The position numbers and the translations under genes are program-made. Below are positions 18,173 through 27,084 of a stretch of 55,815 nt of DNA, in pieces. Numbering within the stretch: position 1 is the stretch's first letter; the number at the start of each line of letters is the position of its first letter. The notes beneath the pieces are model-generated. The model did no database searches and had not been told where the DNA came from. It was given only the letters and a program-made list of their open reading frames with translations. Source of the stretch: Vibrio aestivus (lineage in GTDB: Bacteria > Pseudomonadota > Gammaproteobacteria > Enterobacterales > Vibrionaceae); the NCBI GenBank assembly GCA_003263845.1, contig JYJN01000176.1, positions 1 through 55,815 of the forward strand, given 5' to 3'.

Positions 18173-19624
18173 CTAGCAGTGCTTAATCATCTCTGGGCCA
18201 AGATGCAGTTTCGCATTTAGGTCACGCAGTGCCGTTCTTACCCCTTCTTCAATTACTGGGTGATAGAAAGGCATATCTAACATCTCGGATACCGTCATCT
18301 TGTTCTGATGCGCCCAAGCTAGTAAATGCGCTAAGTGTTCAGCATTAGGTCCCATCAATTCCGCACCAAGGAATCGACCTGTGCCTTGCTCACCGTAGAC
18401 ATGTAGCATACCTTTGTTGCGTAGCATCACTCGAGAGCGACCTTGGTTTTCAAAAGATACTTCACCAGTTGCGAAACAGCCGCAGTTACCCAAGCGAGTT
18501 TCTAACTGTTTGAAGGTTTCACCGACCATTGCAATCTGAGGGTCTGAGAATACTGCCGAGATAGGGGAGCGACGAAGCCCCGCACGAATGTCTGGGTAGC
18601 GACCTGCATTATCACCGGCAATTCGACCTTGGTCTGCGGCTTCGTGTAACAATGGAATTTGGTTACTCGCGTCACCTGCGATAAAAATACTATCTACTGA
18701 AGTTTGTAGAGTGTAGTAATCTGCCGTCGGTACGCCGCGATCATCAAGCTCAAGTGTTGTATTCTCGATTGCCAGTTTATCCACGTTTGGACGGCGGCCA
18801 GTAGCTGCAAGGACGTAGTCGACAATAAAGGTTTCAAGTTCGCCACCGTGATTGATGAACATGATTTCAACTTTATCGGTCTCATTGCCATTGTCATCAA
18901 GAATACGGCGCATGGTTTCCACTTTTACATCAGCATCAAGATAGAACTCTTGTTGGAAAGCTTTGTTAGCGTAAGCCATCACTTCAGGGTCGGTCAGTGG
19001 ACCGACTTGGCCACCTAAGCCAAATACTTTTACATTAACACCAAGGCGATGTAACGACTGACCTAGTTCCAAGCCGATAACGCCTGGGCCGAATACAGCA
19101 ACTGATTCTGGTAGGTCGTCCCAATCAAATACATCATCATTAATAATTAGACGATCACCGAGCTCGTTCCATACGGCAGGGTAGGCTGGTCGAGAACCTG
19201 TTGCGATTACAATACGCGCCGCGTTGATTTGCGTATGGTCATCAACGACTAGGGTGTTGTTATCAACGAATTTCGCGTAGCCAGAGATTTTGTCTGCTGC
19301 AGGGATTTCATCCACACCTTCAACGACAAAGCCAACAAAACGGTCACGTTCGCGTTTTACACGGTCCATCACTTCACGGCCGTTGATTTTGATTTCGCCT
19401 TGAGGATGAACACCAAAAGCTGGTGCTTTCTCAATTTGGTGCACGCTTTCGGCTGCCGCAATCAACAGTTTTGATGGCATACAGCCAACGCGAGCACAAG
19501 TGGTGCCGTATGGACCACCTTCAATAATAACAGCGCTTGCACCTTGTGCTTTTGCTGCTCGGTAAGCGCCTAGCCCTGCTGTACCACCACCAATTACGGC
19601 TACATCTACATTCAACTGTTTCAT
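18173..19624 (-). CDS. Dihydrolipoyl dehydrogenase-like FAD/NAD(P) disulfide reductase
   Basis: A 483-residue class I pyridine nucleotide-disulfide oxidoreductase. It has FAD motif GGGTAGLGAYRAA at the N-terminus, redox-active disulfide CARVGCMPSK (residues about 43-52), NAD(P)-binding GPGVIGLELGQSL, FAD motif IFIAGDAS, and C-terminal interface motif FYHPVIEEG with the catalytic His-Glu pair. The usual lipoamide dehydrogenase disulfide is CLNVGC, so CARVGC marks a side branch. No E1 or E2 genes lie nearby; instead it follows the peroxiredoxin-glutaredoxin gene on the same strand. A role in delivering electrons for peroxide or disulfide reduction is an inference; the substrate (lipoamide, glutathione or other) cannot be told from sequence. 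Confidence 0.88.
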   Translation of the reverse strand: MKQLNVDVAVIGGGTAGLGAYRAAKAQGASAVIIEGGPYGTTCARVGCMPSKLLIAAAESVHQIEKAPAFGVHPQGEIKINGREVMDRVKRERDRFVGFVVEGVDEIPAADKISGYAKFVDNNTLVVDDHTQINAARIVIATGSRPAYPAVWNELGDRLIINDDVFDWDDLPESVAVFGPGVIGLELGQSLHRLGVNVKVFGLGGQVGPLTDPEVMAYANKAFQQEFYLDADVKVETMRRILDDNGNETDKVEIMFINHGGELETFIVDYVLAATGRRPNVDKLAIENTTLELDDRGVPTADYYTLQTSVDSIFIAGDASNQIPLLHEAADQGRIAGDNAGRYPDIRAGLRRSPISAVFSDPQIAMVGETFKQLETRLGNCGCFATGEVSFENQGRSRVMLRNKGMLHVYGEQGTGRFLGAELMGPNAEHLAHLLAWAHQNKMTVSEMLDMPFYHPVIEEGVRTALRDLNAKLHLGPEMIKHC

Positions 19625-19708
19625 AACGACATCTCTTTTCTAAATTCGTGAGCACCAATTTAGTGCTCAAAAAGGGAACTGATTAATTTAGGCGATGAGC
19701 CGTTCAAT

Positions 19709-19802
19709 CTCTATACCCAAATCACCTGGGATGAATGGAAGTCATTTGGGTATAGAGGACGTTACCTAGCGTCCGCATTTATATAAACACTAGGTAACGT
19801 CA
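19709..19802. repeat. Two adjacent palindromes between the disulfide reductase and peroxiredoxin genes
   Basis: The first palindrome pairs CTCTATACCCAAAT (19709-19722) with ATTTGGGTATAGAG (19744-19757), and its ends match the terminal repeat of the MITE-like element at 17386. The second pairs GACGTTACCTAG (19758-19769) with CTAGGTAACGTC (19791-19802). Neither is followed by a clear U tract, so they are better seen as repeat-derived hairpins that may attenuate read-through from the peroxiredoxin gene. Confidence 0.65.
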
Positions 19803-19813
19803 GGGGAAGCTAA

Positions 19814-20548
19814 TTAAGCTTTTGCAAAGTAAGTGTCTAGCTCTTCGCTACCACCGATGTGTTTGCCGCCGATAAAGATTTGAGGAACGGTCGCCTTACC
19901 GGTTACTGCACGTAGGCTGACTGTTGTCGCATCTTTACCTAGTACAACTTCTTCGTACTGTAGGCCTTCATCAATTAGCGTTTGCTTCGCTTTTGCACAG
20001 AATGGGCAGCCAGGTTTTGTGAATACAGTGATTGATTCTTGAGTTTTGTACTCAGGAGCAATGTAGTTCAGCATAGTGTCAGCGTCTGATACTTTGAACG
20101 GGTCACCTGGTTCGTTCGCTTCGATGAACATCTTTTCAACTACGCCGTTCTTCACTAGCATGCTATAGCGCCATGAACGCTTGCCAAAGCCTAGGTCGTT
20201 CTTATCAACCAACATGCCCATGCCGTCAGTGAACTCTGTGTTGCCGTCTGGAATGAAGGTAATGTTTTCTGCTTCTTGGTCATCTTTCCATGCGTTCATT
20301 ACGAATGTGTCGTTTACTGATACACATAGAATGGAATCAACGCCGTGCTCTTTGAATACTGGGAACAGTTCGTTGTAGCGTGGCAGGTGGCTTGATGAAC
20401 AAGTCGGTGTAAATGCACCTGGTAGGCTGAATACGATAACTGTTTTGTCTTTGAACAGTTCATCTGTTGTTACGTTTACCCATGCATCACCTTGGCGAGT
20501 TGGAAAAGTAACTTGTGGTACTGCTTGACCTTCTTTTGATGTAAACAT
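19814..20548 (-). CDS. Peroxiredoxin-glutaredoxin hybrid (Prx5-Grx)
   Basis: Reduces hydrogen peroxide and organic peroxides, using its own glutaredoxin domain and glutathione for recycling. The 244 residues hold a Prx5-type peroxiredoxin (peroxidatic Cys in GAFTPTCSSSHLP, about residue 50), then from about residue 170 a glutaredoxin with the CPFC active site, TVPQIFI and GGSEEL glutathione-binding segments. This fusion is known from Haemophilus and vibrios. It is divergent from oxyR, and the gap holds an OxyR binding site, so peroxide induction is likely. The disulfide reductase gene follows on the same strand. Confidence 0.96.
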   Translation of the reverse strand: MFTSKEGQAVPQVTFPTRQGDAWVNVTTDELFKDKTVIVFSLPGAFTPTCSSSHLPRYNELFPVFKEHGVDSILCVSVNDTFVMNAWKDDQEAENITFIPDGNTEFTDGMGMLVDKNDLGFGKRSWRYSMLVKNGVVEKMFIEANEPGDPFKVSDADTMLNYIAPEYKTQESITVFTKPGCPFCAKAKQTLIDEGLQYEEVVLGKDATTVSLRAVTGKATVPQIFIGGKHIGGSEELDTYFAKA

Positions 20549-20666
20549 AGTGATGTCCTCAGTTTTTAATTTGTTTATTCAGTCTTGAGCTTGTTTACCC
20601 TGTTAATCGATGTGGGCTGCTCTGTTTCGATGGAGTTATTATTGGCGATTTCCTTTGATAGGGATA

Positions 20667-20703
20667 ATCGTTTGGTGCTATTGTTTCGATAGGTAAGTTC
20701 TAT
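20667..20703. promoter_or_regulatory. OxyR binding site between prx-grx and oxyR
   Basis: ATCG-N7-CTAT-N7-ATAG-N7-CTAT matches the OxyR tetramer consensus (ATAG-N7-CTAT repeated) at 15 of 16 defined positions with exact 7-base spacings. It ends 23 bases before the oxyR start, placing it for autoregulation and for divergent activation of the peroxiredoxin gene. Confidence 0.9.
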
Positions 20704-20726
20704 CGACTTAGAAATAAGGATTGAGA

Positions 20727-21617
20727 ATGAATATTCGAGACTTTGAGTACTTGGTCGCACTGGCTGAGCACAACCACTTTCGTAAAGCTGCTGAGGCATG
20801 CTTTGTCAGCCAACCGACATTGAGTGGACAAATCCGTAAGCTTGAAGACGAGCTGGGAACCGCACTACTTGAACGAAATAGCCGTAAGGTGTTATTCACT
20901 GAATCTGGACTGCAGCTTGTCGATCAAGCAAAAAGTATTCTGTCTGAAGTTAAGATGTTTAAAGACATGGCGAGTGGGCAAAGCGGAGAAATGGTTGGGC
21001 CAATGCATATCGGCTTTATTCCCACTGTTGGTCCTTATGTGATGCCGAAGATCATCCCACAGCTGAAAGAAGCTTACCCTGACCTTGAGTTATTTCTACA
21101 TGAAGCACAAACTCATGAGCTTGTTCGCAGCTTGCAAGATGGCAAGCTAGACTGTTTGATTCTAGCTTCTGTGGCTGAAACTGCGCCCTTTAAAGAAATT
21201 GACTTGTATGACGAGCCAATGAGTTTAGCTGTGCCATGCTCTCACGAATGGGCTGGGATTGATTGCCTTGAGGCCGAGCAGCTTAACGGTAAGACAGTTC
21301 TGATGCTCGGTGACGGACACTGTTTACGTGATCAAGCGTTAGGGTATTGTTTTGCTGCTGGTGCTAAAGAGGATGAAAGGTTCAAAGCGACGAGTTTAGA
21401 GACTCTGCGCAACATGGTTGCTGCTGGGGCAGGTATCACCTTATTACCACAGCTTTCAGTGCCAAGTGAATCGGTGAAAGACGGCGTATGCTACGTTCGT
21501 AATATTGATCCACAACCATCACGTAAAATTGTTCTTGCCTATCGTCCTGGTTCACCGCTGCGCGCTCGTTTCGAGCAGTTAGCAGAGACGGTACGTGAGC
21601 AGTTAACGGCGAATTAG
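20727..21617 (+). CDS. oxyR: Hydrogen peroxide-sensing LysR-type regulator OxyR
   Basis: A LysR-type activator of peroxide-defence genes. The N-terminal helix-turn-helix (residues about 1-60, FRKAAEACFVSQPTLSGQIRKLE) is followed by the regulatory domain. The redox pair is intact: GHCLRDQALGYC holds both cysteines equivalent to E. coli Cys199 and Cys208, which form a disulfide on oxidation. The 296-residue length fits. The ATG at 20727 with AAGGA upstream gives MNIRDFEYLVAL, the family's usual start; an upstream in-frame TTG is not used here. It is divergent from prx-grx with the OxyR site between them. Confidence 0.98.
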   Translation: MNIRDFEYLVALAEHNHFRKAAEACFVSQPTLSGQIRKLEDELGTALLERNSRKVLFTESGLQLVDQAKSILSEVKMFKDMASGQSGEMVGPMHIGFIPTVGPYVMPKIIPQLKEAYPDLELFLHEAQTHELVRSLQDGKLDCLILASVAETAPFKEIDLYDEPMSLAVPCSHEWAGIDCLEAEQLNGKTVLMLGDGHCLRDQALGYCFAAGAKEDERFKATSLETLRNMVAAGAGITLLPQLSVPSESVKDGVCYVRNIDPQPSRKIVLAYRPGSPLRARFEQLAETVREQLTAN

Positions 21618-21633
21618 CAAGATTCGCATAAAG

Positions 21634-21661
21634 AAAAAGGAGATCCAATGCTCTCCTTTTT
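21634..21661. terminator. Bidirectional terminator between oxyR and mrcA
   Basis: AAAAAGGAGA / TCTCCTTTTT stem of 10 bp with an 8-nt loop; A and T runs on opposite sides let it work for both convergent genes. Confidence 0.85.
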
Positions 21662-21685
21662 AGTTCTTGAATTCTGAATAAATTA

Positions 21686-24252
21686 TTAGAACAGCTCTTC
21701 TGAGCCCGAACTGCTGTAGATATCTTCAGTTATGCGGTCAGGCACAAACTCTGTCGGCTCCGTGCCTTCCAAGAAGTATTCAAACATAGAGGTGTGGTCG
21801 AACTGATTGGTCAGTAAGCCAGTGTCTCTGTCGATACGGGTGCGGACGATATTTTCAGGCACTTGTTTGGTTTGCGCAGGAACGCCAGCCAGTGCAACTT
21901 CCATGAAATCGACCCAAGCTGGCTGCGCCGTACGGGCTCCGGCCTCAGCACCTGAACTTTGATTACTGCCTAGGTTTTCATTTGGTTTAGTTCGGCCTAA
22001 CTTGCGATTGTGATCATCAAACCCAACCCAAGCGGTTGCCACCACACCGGGCCATAGCCGTTATACCAAGCGTCTTTGGAATCGTTGGTGGTACCTGTCT
22101 TACCGCCGACATCACGACGTTTCAGAGTCTGTGCACGCCAGCCAGTACCATTCCAGCCCGTGTCGTGTCGCCAGTTACCGCCGCCCCAAACATTGCTGTA
22201 CAGCATCTCACGTACAAGAAACGCAGTTTGCTCACTGATCACTTGTGGAGCGTAGGTGACAGTTTCCTCTTCGAGGCTAAGATCTTGTTCATTAAACTCG
22301 TTGGCTAACGTATCCGATTGAGGAGCTAATGTAGGTTGCTCACAGTTATTGTGGCAAATTTCCATTGGCGTTGCTTCAAATTCTAAATCGCCAAATGGCC
22401 CTTCTACACGGCTAATGTAGAAAGGTTCCACATAGTAACCACCGTTAGCAAACACCGAGAAACCTTGCGCCATTTTCACTGGCGTTAAACTACCAGCACC
22501 CAGCGCGATAGTTTCTGAACGTGGAAGCTCATCAATCTCAAAACCAAAGCGAGTCAGGTAATTGCGTGTGTCATCCAAACCCACAGCACGTAGCACGCGT
22601 ACGGCCATTACGTTCTTAGAGGTTGCTAAGCCAATACGAAGACGCGTTGGACCGACATACTGTGGTGGAGAGTTCTTCGGTCGCCATGCGGTGCCCTGAC
22701 TTCTATCCCACTGGTTGACTGGCGCGTCATTGATAAGCGATGCGAGTGTCATACCTTCATCAATTGCTGCCGAATAGATGAACGGCTTAATACTAGAACC
22801 GACTTGGCGCACAGATTGGGTTGCACGGTTAAATTTGTTATGCACGAAGTTAAAACCACCAACAAGTGATAGCACTTGGCCATTTTCTGGGTTCATTGCA
22901 ACAAAGGCTGTGTTGGCTTCTGGAACCTGGCTTAAACGCCATACTGTATTTGTTTCAGTGATGTTCTCTTCATTTTCAGTGACGTCTGCTACTTCGCCTT
23001 CAGGAGCGTCGTCAATCGCACGCACCCAAACAAGTTGTCCAAGCTTCATGATGTCCGCTGCCTTACTAGGTGCAAGGCCCTGACTGTCATCATTGATAAA
23101 TGGACGAGCCCATTTCATCTGATCCCAGACGATTTCATTCTCTCCACGGCCTTTGATATGTACGGTTGCCGATTGCTCTTCAATTTGGGTGACAACCGCT
23201 GGTCGTAACTTGCCGTAGATAGGATGAGGGCGTAAGAAGCGGTTGATCTCATCGCTTGTTAAAGCGGTTTCTCCCGCTTCCCATGCAGACAAACGAGGTG
23301 TGCGATAACCATGACGTTCGTCATAGTCATAAAGATTATTGATTGCGGCTTTATTTGCAGCATCTTGAAGCTTGGAATCAACGGTCGTGTAGACACGCAT
23401 CCCTGAAGTGTAGGCATCTTCGCCATAGCGCTCTAGCATCCAAGCGCGAGCAATTTCTGCCACATAAGGTGCGCTGAGCTCGATCTCTGCGCCGTGATAT
23501 TTGGATTTAATCTCTTCAGCGCGGGCATCATCAAATTCCTGCTGAGAGATGTACCCCTCTTCAAGCATACGTCTCAAAACAATGTTACGGCGGCCTGTTG
23601 CTCGGTTGAGCGAGTAGATTGGGTTCATTGTTGAAGGTGCTTTTGGCATACCTGCTAGCGTCGCCAGTTCGCTTAACGTCAAATCTTCTAAGTTGTTACC
23701 AAAGTAGGTTTGCGCAGCAGCGCCAAAGCCGTATGAGCGGTAGCCCAAGAAGATTTTGTTGACATAAAGCTCAAGGATCTCTTCTTTAGACAGCATACGC
23801 TCAATCTCGATTGCTAAGAAGATCTCGCGAATTTTACGCATGATTTTCTTTTCGTTCGATAGGAAGAAGTTTCTTGCGAGCTGTTGGGTAATGGTACTTG
23901 CACCTTGTTTAGCGCTACCCGACATGGCGACAACAAGCGCAGCACGTGTAATACCAATTGGGTCGACACCGTAATGGCTGTAGAAGCGGCTGTCTTCGGT
24001 GGCGATAAGCGCATCAATCAAATCCTGAGGAATATCCTCATATTTGACTGGAATGCGTTTCTTTTCACCAAATTGGGCGATGAGCTTTCCATCACTACTA
24101 AACACCTGCATTGGTGTTTCCAGTTCCACATGGCGCAACTCATCAACGTTTGGTAAGTCTTTCTTAACATACAAATACATACCAAAAATCGCACTGACTC
24201 CAAGAATCATGCAAATTAATGAGAAAATGAACAATCGCTTTATGAACTTCAC
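21686..24252 (-). CDS. mrcA: Penicillin-binding protein 1A (one frameshift)
   Basis: A bifunctional class A PBP that polymerises and cross-links peptidoglycan at the inner membrane's outer face. A short cytoplasmic tail and one membrane anchor (about residues 8-29) precede a GT51 glycosyltransferase domain (catalytic Glu in ATEDSRFYSHYG; GASTITQQLARN). After an OB-like insert comes the transpeptidase: SIKPFIYSAA (SxxK, catalytic Ser), SKN in LATSKNVMAV, and GGKTGTTN. The frame breaks at GGG 22049-22051 in the KTG region; adding one base gives about 855 residues, the normal size. It is divergent from pilM, the usual gammaproteobacterial arrangement. Confidence 0.95.
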
Positions 24253-24390
24253 TGGATAATTCCTGATTAGTTAGGTCGCTCTTATGCAACTCTTTGTACT
24301 ATAAGCTAAAAATATAGCTCAAATATTAACAGTGTTTGAATAACCATCAATGTTAAATATGTCGAGCGAGCAAAAAACGGAGTTAGCTCT

Positions 24391-25386
24391 ATGGGTAATC
24401 CACTGATTACTGGCATTGATATTGGTCACCATAGCATCAAAGCGGTAGTTTTGAAGGCAGTTGGTGGCACTTTTGTTCTCGCAGGCTACAAAGAGCTGTT
24501 AGTTGAGACGGAGATATTCTCTGACAATCATACGTTCAATTATCAAGAAATTGTAAAGAAACTCAAAGAACTAAGAAAGGGACTGCCTCTATTTAGTCGG
24601 AAAGTTGCTATCTGCGTACCGGATGGTGCGGTGATTAGTAAAATTTTACAAATAGATGCAGCGTTGGAAAGCCGCGAACAAGAGTTTGCGATTCTTCAAG
24701 CCTTCTCTCAGCAGTCTCCTTTTCCGGTAGAAGAGCTCAATATTGACTACCAGAAAGTAGAGACCAAAGGTGCGAACACGGGGGCCACTTCTACCTACCA
24801 AGTCTACGCGACAAAAAAAGAGGTCGTAGAGAGCCGCTTGATCGCTGTGAAGAAGGCAGGGTTCACACCGATATTGATGGATGTCCAAGTACATTGCTTG
24901 GTTAATCTATGGCAACTGGCGGCGAATGCCCAATCTCGTCGGAATTGGTTGCTGGTGGACGTGGGCTATACCCAATCGGCAATGTGTATGGACTTTGCCA
25001 ATGCTGCGCCTTTTTCTAAAGAACTTCCCATTGGTACTCGCATGTGTGAATCAGAGGATGTTGAGCTGCAACCTCAAAAGACCGACCAATTCATTTCGCT
25101 ATTTATCGATCGTCTGCAGCGTCAAATGCAGTTGTACTCTTCTGTTCATAGTGACTTCCCAATCAAAGGTATCTGGTTAACGGGCGGAGGTGCTCATACT
25201 CCGATATTGGTGGATGAAATCCAACGTCGCCTCCAGATTGATTGCGAAACGCTTAATCCATTCTCTCTATTAGAGCATAAGCGGTTCCGAAAACAGCCTC
25301 GCCAAATGGAGAACGTACATTATACAACGGCTGTTGGTCTAGCGTTGAGAGGTATTAACTGGTTGGAGCGTGAACATGTTGCATGA
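24391..25386 (+). CDS. pilM: Type IV pilus assembly protein PilM
   Basis: A cytoplasmic actin-like ATP-binding protein that docks on the N-terminal tail of PilN and couples the inner-membrane alignment complex to the pilus motor. The 331 residues show the actin-fold phosphate motifs (GIDIGHHSIKAVVL at the N-terminus, LLVDVGYTQSAM in the middle, IWLTGGGAHTPIL near the C-terminus). The ATG at 24391 has GGAG about 8 bases before it. It is first of pilMNOPQ, the set used in vibrios for type IV pili and DNA uptake; pilN overlaps its 3' end. Confidence 0.95.
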   Translation: MGNPLITGIDIGHHSIKAVVLKAVGGTFVLAGYKELLVETEIFSDNHTFNYQEIVKKLKELRKGLPLFSRKVAICVPDGAVISKILQIDAALESREQEFAILQAFSQQSPFPVEELNIDYQKVETKGANTGATSTYQVYATKKEVVESRLIAVKKAGFTPILMDVQVHCLVNLWQLAANAQSRRNWLLVDVGYTQSAMCMDFANAAPFSKELPIGTRMCESEDVELQPQKTDQFISLFIDRLQRQMQLYSSVHSDFPIKGIWLTGGGAHTPILVDEIQRRLQIDCETLNPFSLLEHKRFRKQPRQMENVHYTTAVGLALRGINWLEREHVA

Positions 25387-25956
25387 TGTCAACTTACTGC
25401 CATGGCGAGAGGAAAAAAGAGCGCAGTATCGCCAACGCTTTGTACAACTGGTTATTTTAGGTGTCTTGTTCGCCGTTGGTATTCAATGGGGAGCTGGGTG
25501 GTATTTACAGCAAGAGCAAAACCATCAAAGCTCTCGGTTAGCCTACCTAAAACAATACATAGCTCAGCTCGATAAGCGTATTAGTGCGCTTAAAAGGACG
25601 GAACGAGAGCACGAGGCTCTTCTAACGCGTTTGAAGGTTGTTGAAGGCTTGCAACAAGACCGCAATAAGACAACTGAGTTGATGAACTTAATCCCTCAAT
25701 GGGTTCCAGAGGGCGTTTATGTCGATAAGATCAGCTCAGTGGTGATCACGTCGAGTTAACTGGAATCAGTGATAGCACGGCGCGTTTGGCGACTATGTTA
25801 GACAACCTGGAGTCTTCGCCAAACCTTGTTGAGGTCGAGATGCATTCAATTGTTCATGGTAAAGCCCGCTTTGGTGAGAAGTTTCAGGTATTCAATGTTT
25901 CCTTCAACTTCAGTCATACGCCTTGGGGTGATTTAACGGAGGCTCAAGATGGTTGA
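25376..25956 (+). CDS. pilN: Type IV pilus assembly protein PilN (one frameshift)
   Basis: Inner-membrane protein of the PilMNOP alignment complex. The N-terminal cytoplasmic motif HDVNLLPWREEKRA binds PilM; one transmembrane segment (about residues 22-42) and a periplasmic coiled coil plus ferredoxin-like fold follow. I place the start at ATG 25376 (MLHDVNLLPW), overlapping the end of pilM by 11 bases. The frame breaks at the GG at 25741-25742; adding one G restores VGDHVELTGISD and a reading to the stop at 25956, for 193 residues. It overlaps pilO by 8 bases. Confidence 0.92.
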
Positions 25957-26556
25957 TTCTAATAATCTCAACTTTGGAGATCTCGACTTTGAAGACGTCG
26001 CGGAGTGGCCGCTGTTTGCGCAGCTGATAGTCGTTCTACTCGTTGTTTTATTGATTCAAGCCGGAGGTGCCTGGTTCTACCTCACACCAAAAGTTGAGAA
26101 GCTGGAACAGTTAAAGAACCAAGAGCAAACGCTAAAGTCGACTCTACAAATAAAAGCCAGTAAAGCAGCGACCTTACCTAAGCTGCAAGCTCAACTGGAC
26201 GAGCTTCAGGAGCGTTACGACTATTTGCTTCGCCAATTACCTGCACAAAAAGAATTGGCAAGCATGCTTGCTTCAGTGAATGACTTAGGGCTGACAAGCT
26301 CACTGACTTTTACCCGAATCGATTGGGAGAGAAGCAGAATCAAGAATTTCTCTATCGTTTGCCACTCAACATCGAGTTAACCGGACGCTATGACAATATC
26401 GGTGATTTTTCGGAAGCCATCGCTAAGTTGCCACGAATCATCAACTTTGAAGATGTGGATTGGCAGCGGGTAAGCCTTGAAAGTAGCACCTTACACTTCC
26501 GAGTGAGGGCTTACACCTACCAGTTCAAACCGGAGGTGCTCAATGAAGATAAGTAA
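25949..26556 (+). CDS. pilO: Type IV pilus assembly protein PilO (one frameshift)
   Basis: Partner of PilN in the inner-membrane alignment complex. It has a short cytoplasmic N-terminus, one transmembrane segment (about residues 22-45), a periplasmic coiled coil rich in Leu/Gln/Lys and a C-terminal ferredoxin-like domain. The frame breaks at GGG 26325-26327; one extra G gives RIDWGEKQNQEFLYRLPL and a 202-residue protein. The 3' end overlaps the pilP start, consistent with translational coupling. Confidence 0.92.
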
Positions 26557-27061
26557 AGTTTTTGGCTTGTCGTTGTGTGTGCTCACCATGTTCGGGTGCA
26601 GAGCCAACCAAGAGTCTTTGTCTGATTTTGTTAAATCTGCAGAGCAAAGAGCAAGACGTGAAGTCGCAGATTTGCAGCCTGTTTCCAAATTCGAACCCAT
26701 CACTTATGCCATGCATGACGCCAGAGGACCATTCTCATTACCTCAAGCTGCTGTTGAGCAGGTTAAACCCGTCGCGAAAAAGGATTGTTGGCAACCCGCA
26801 CCAAGACGAAAATCCGGCAAGCTAGAGCGTTTTTCTCTCAGTCAATTGAGGTTGAAAGGTGTGATGGGTAGTGGTGGTTCGGTCAGTGCACTAGTTCAAA
26901 CGCCGAAAGGAACCGTCGTGAATGTCAAACCTGGACAGTATATGGGTGTGAACAATGGTCGAGTGGTCAAAGTCACTAACAAGTACCTTTTGATTAATGA
27001 AACTTTACCTGACGGATTGGGCTGTTGGAATAAACGTAACGTCAAATTGGCCCTGAAATAA
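26543..27061 (+). CDS. pilP: Type IV pilus lipoprotein PilP
   Basis: Inner-membrane lipoprotein that links PilN/PilO to the secretin PilQ. The 172 residues begin with a lipoprotein signal ending in lipobox TMFGC. A flexible linker follows, then the beta-sandwich PilP domain (LRLKGVMGSGGSVSALVQ, GTVVNVKPGQYMG, GRVVKVTNKYLLI). The start overlaps pilO by 14 bases; pilQ follows after 23 bases. Confidence 0.95.
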   Translation: MKISKVFGLSLCVLTMFGCRANQESLSDFVKSAEQRARREVADLQPVSKFEPITYAMHDARGPFSLPQAAVEQVKPVAKKDCWQPAPRRKSGKLERFSLSQLRLKGVMGSGGSVSALVQTPKGTVVNVKPGQYMGVNNGRVVKVTNKYLLINETLPDGLGCWNKRNVKLALK

Positions 27062-27084
27062 TTTAGATAAATTGGAAGATAAAA

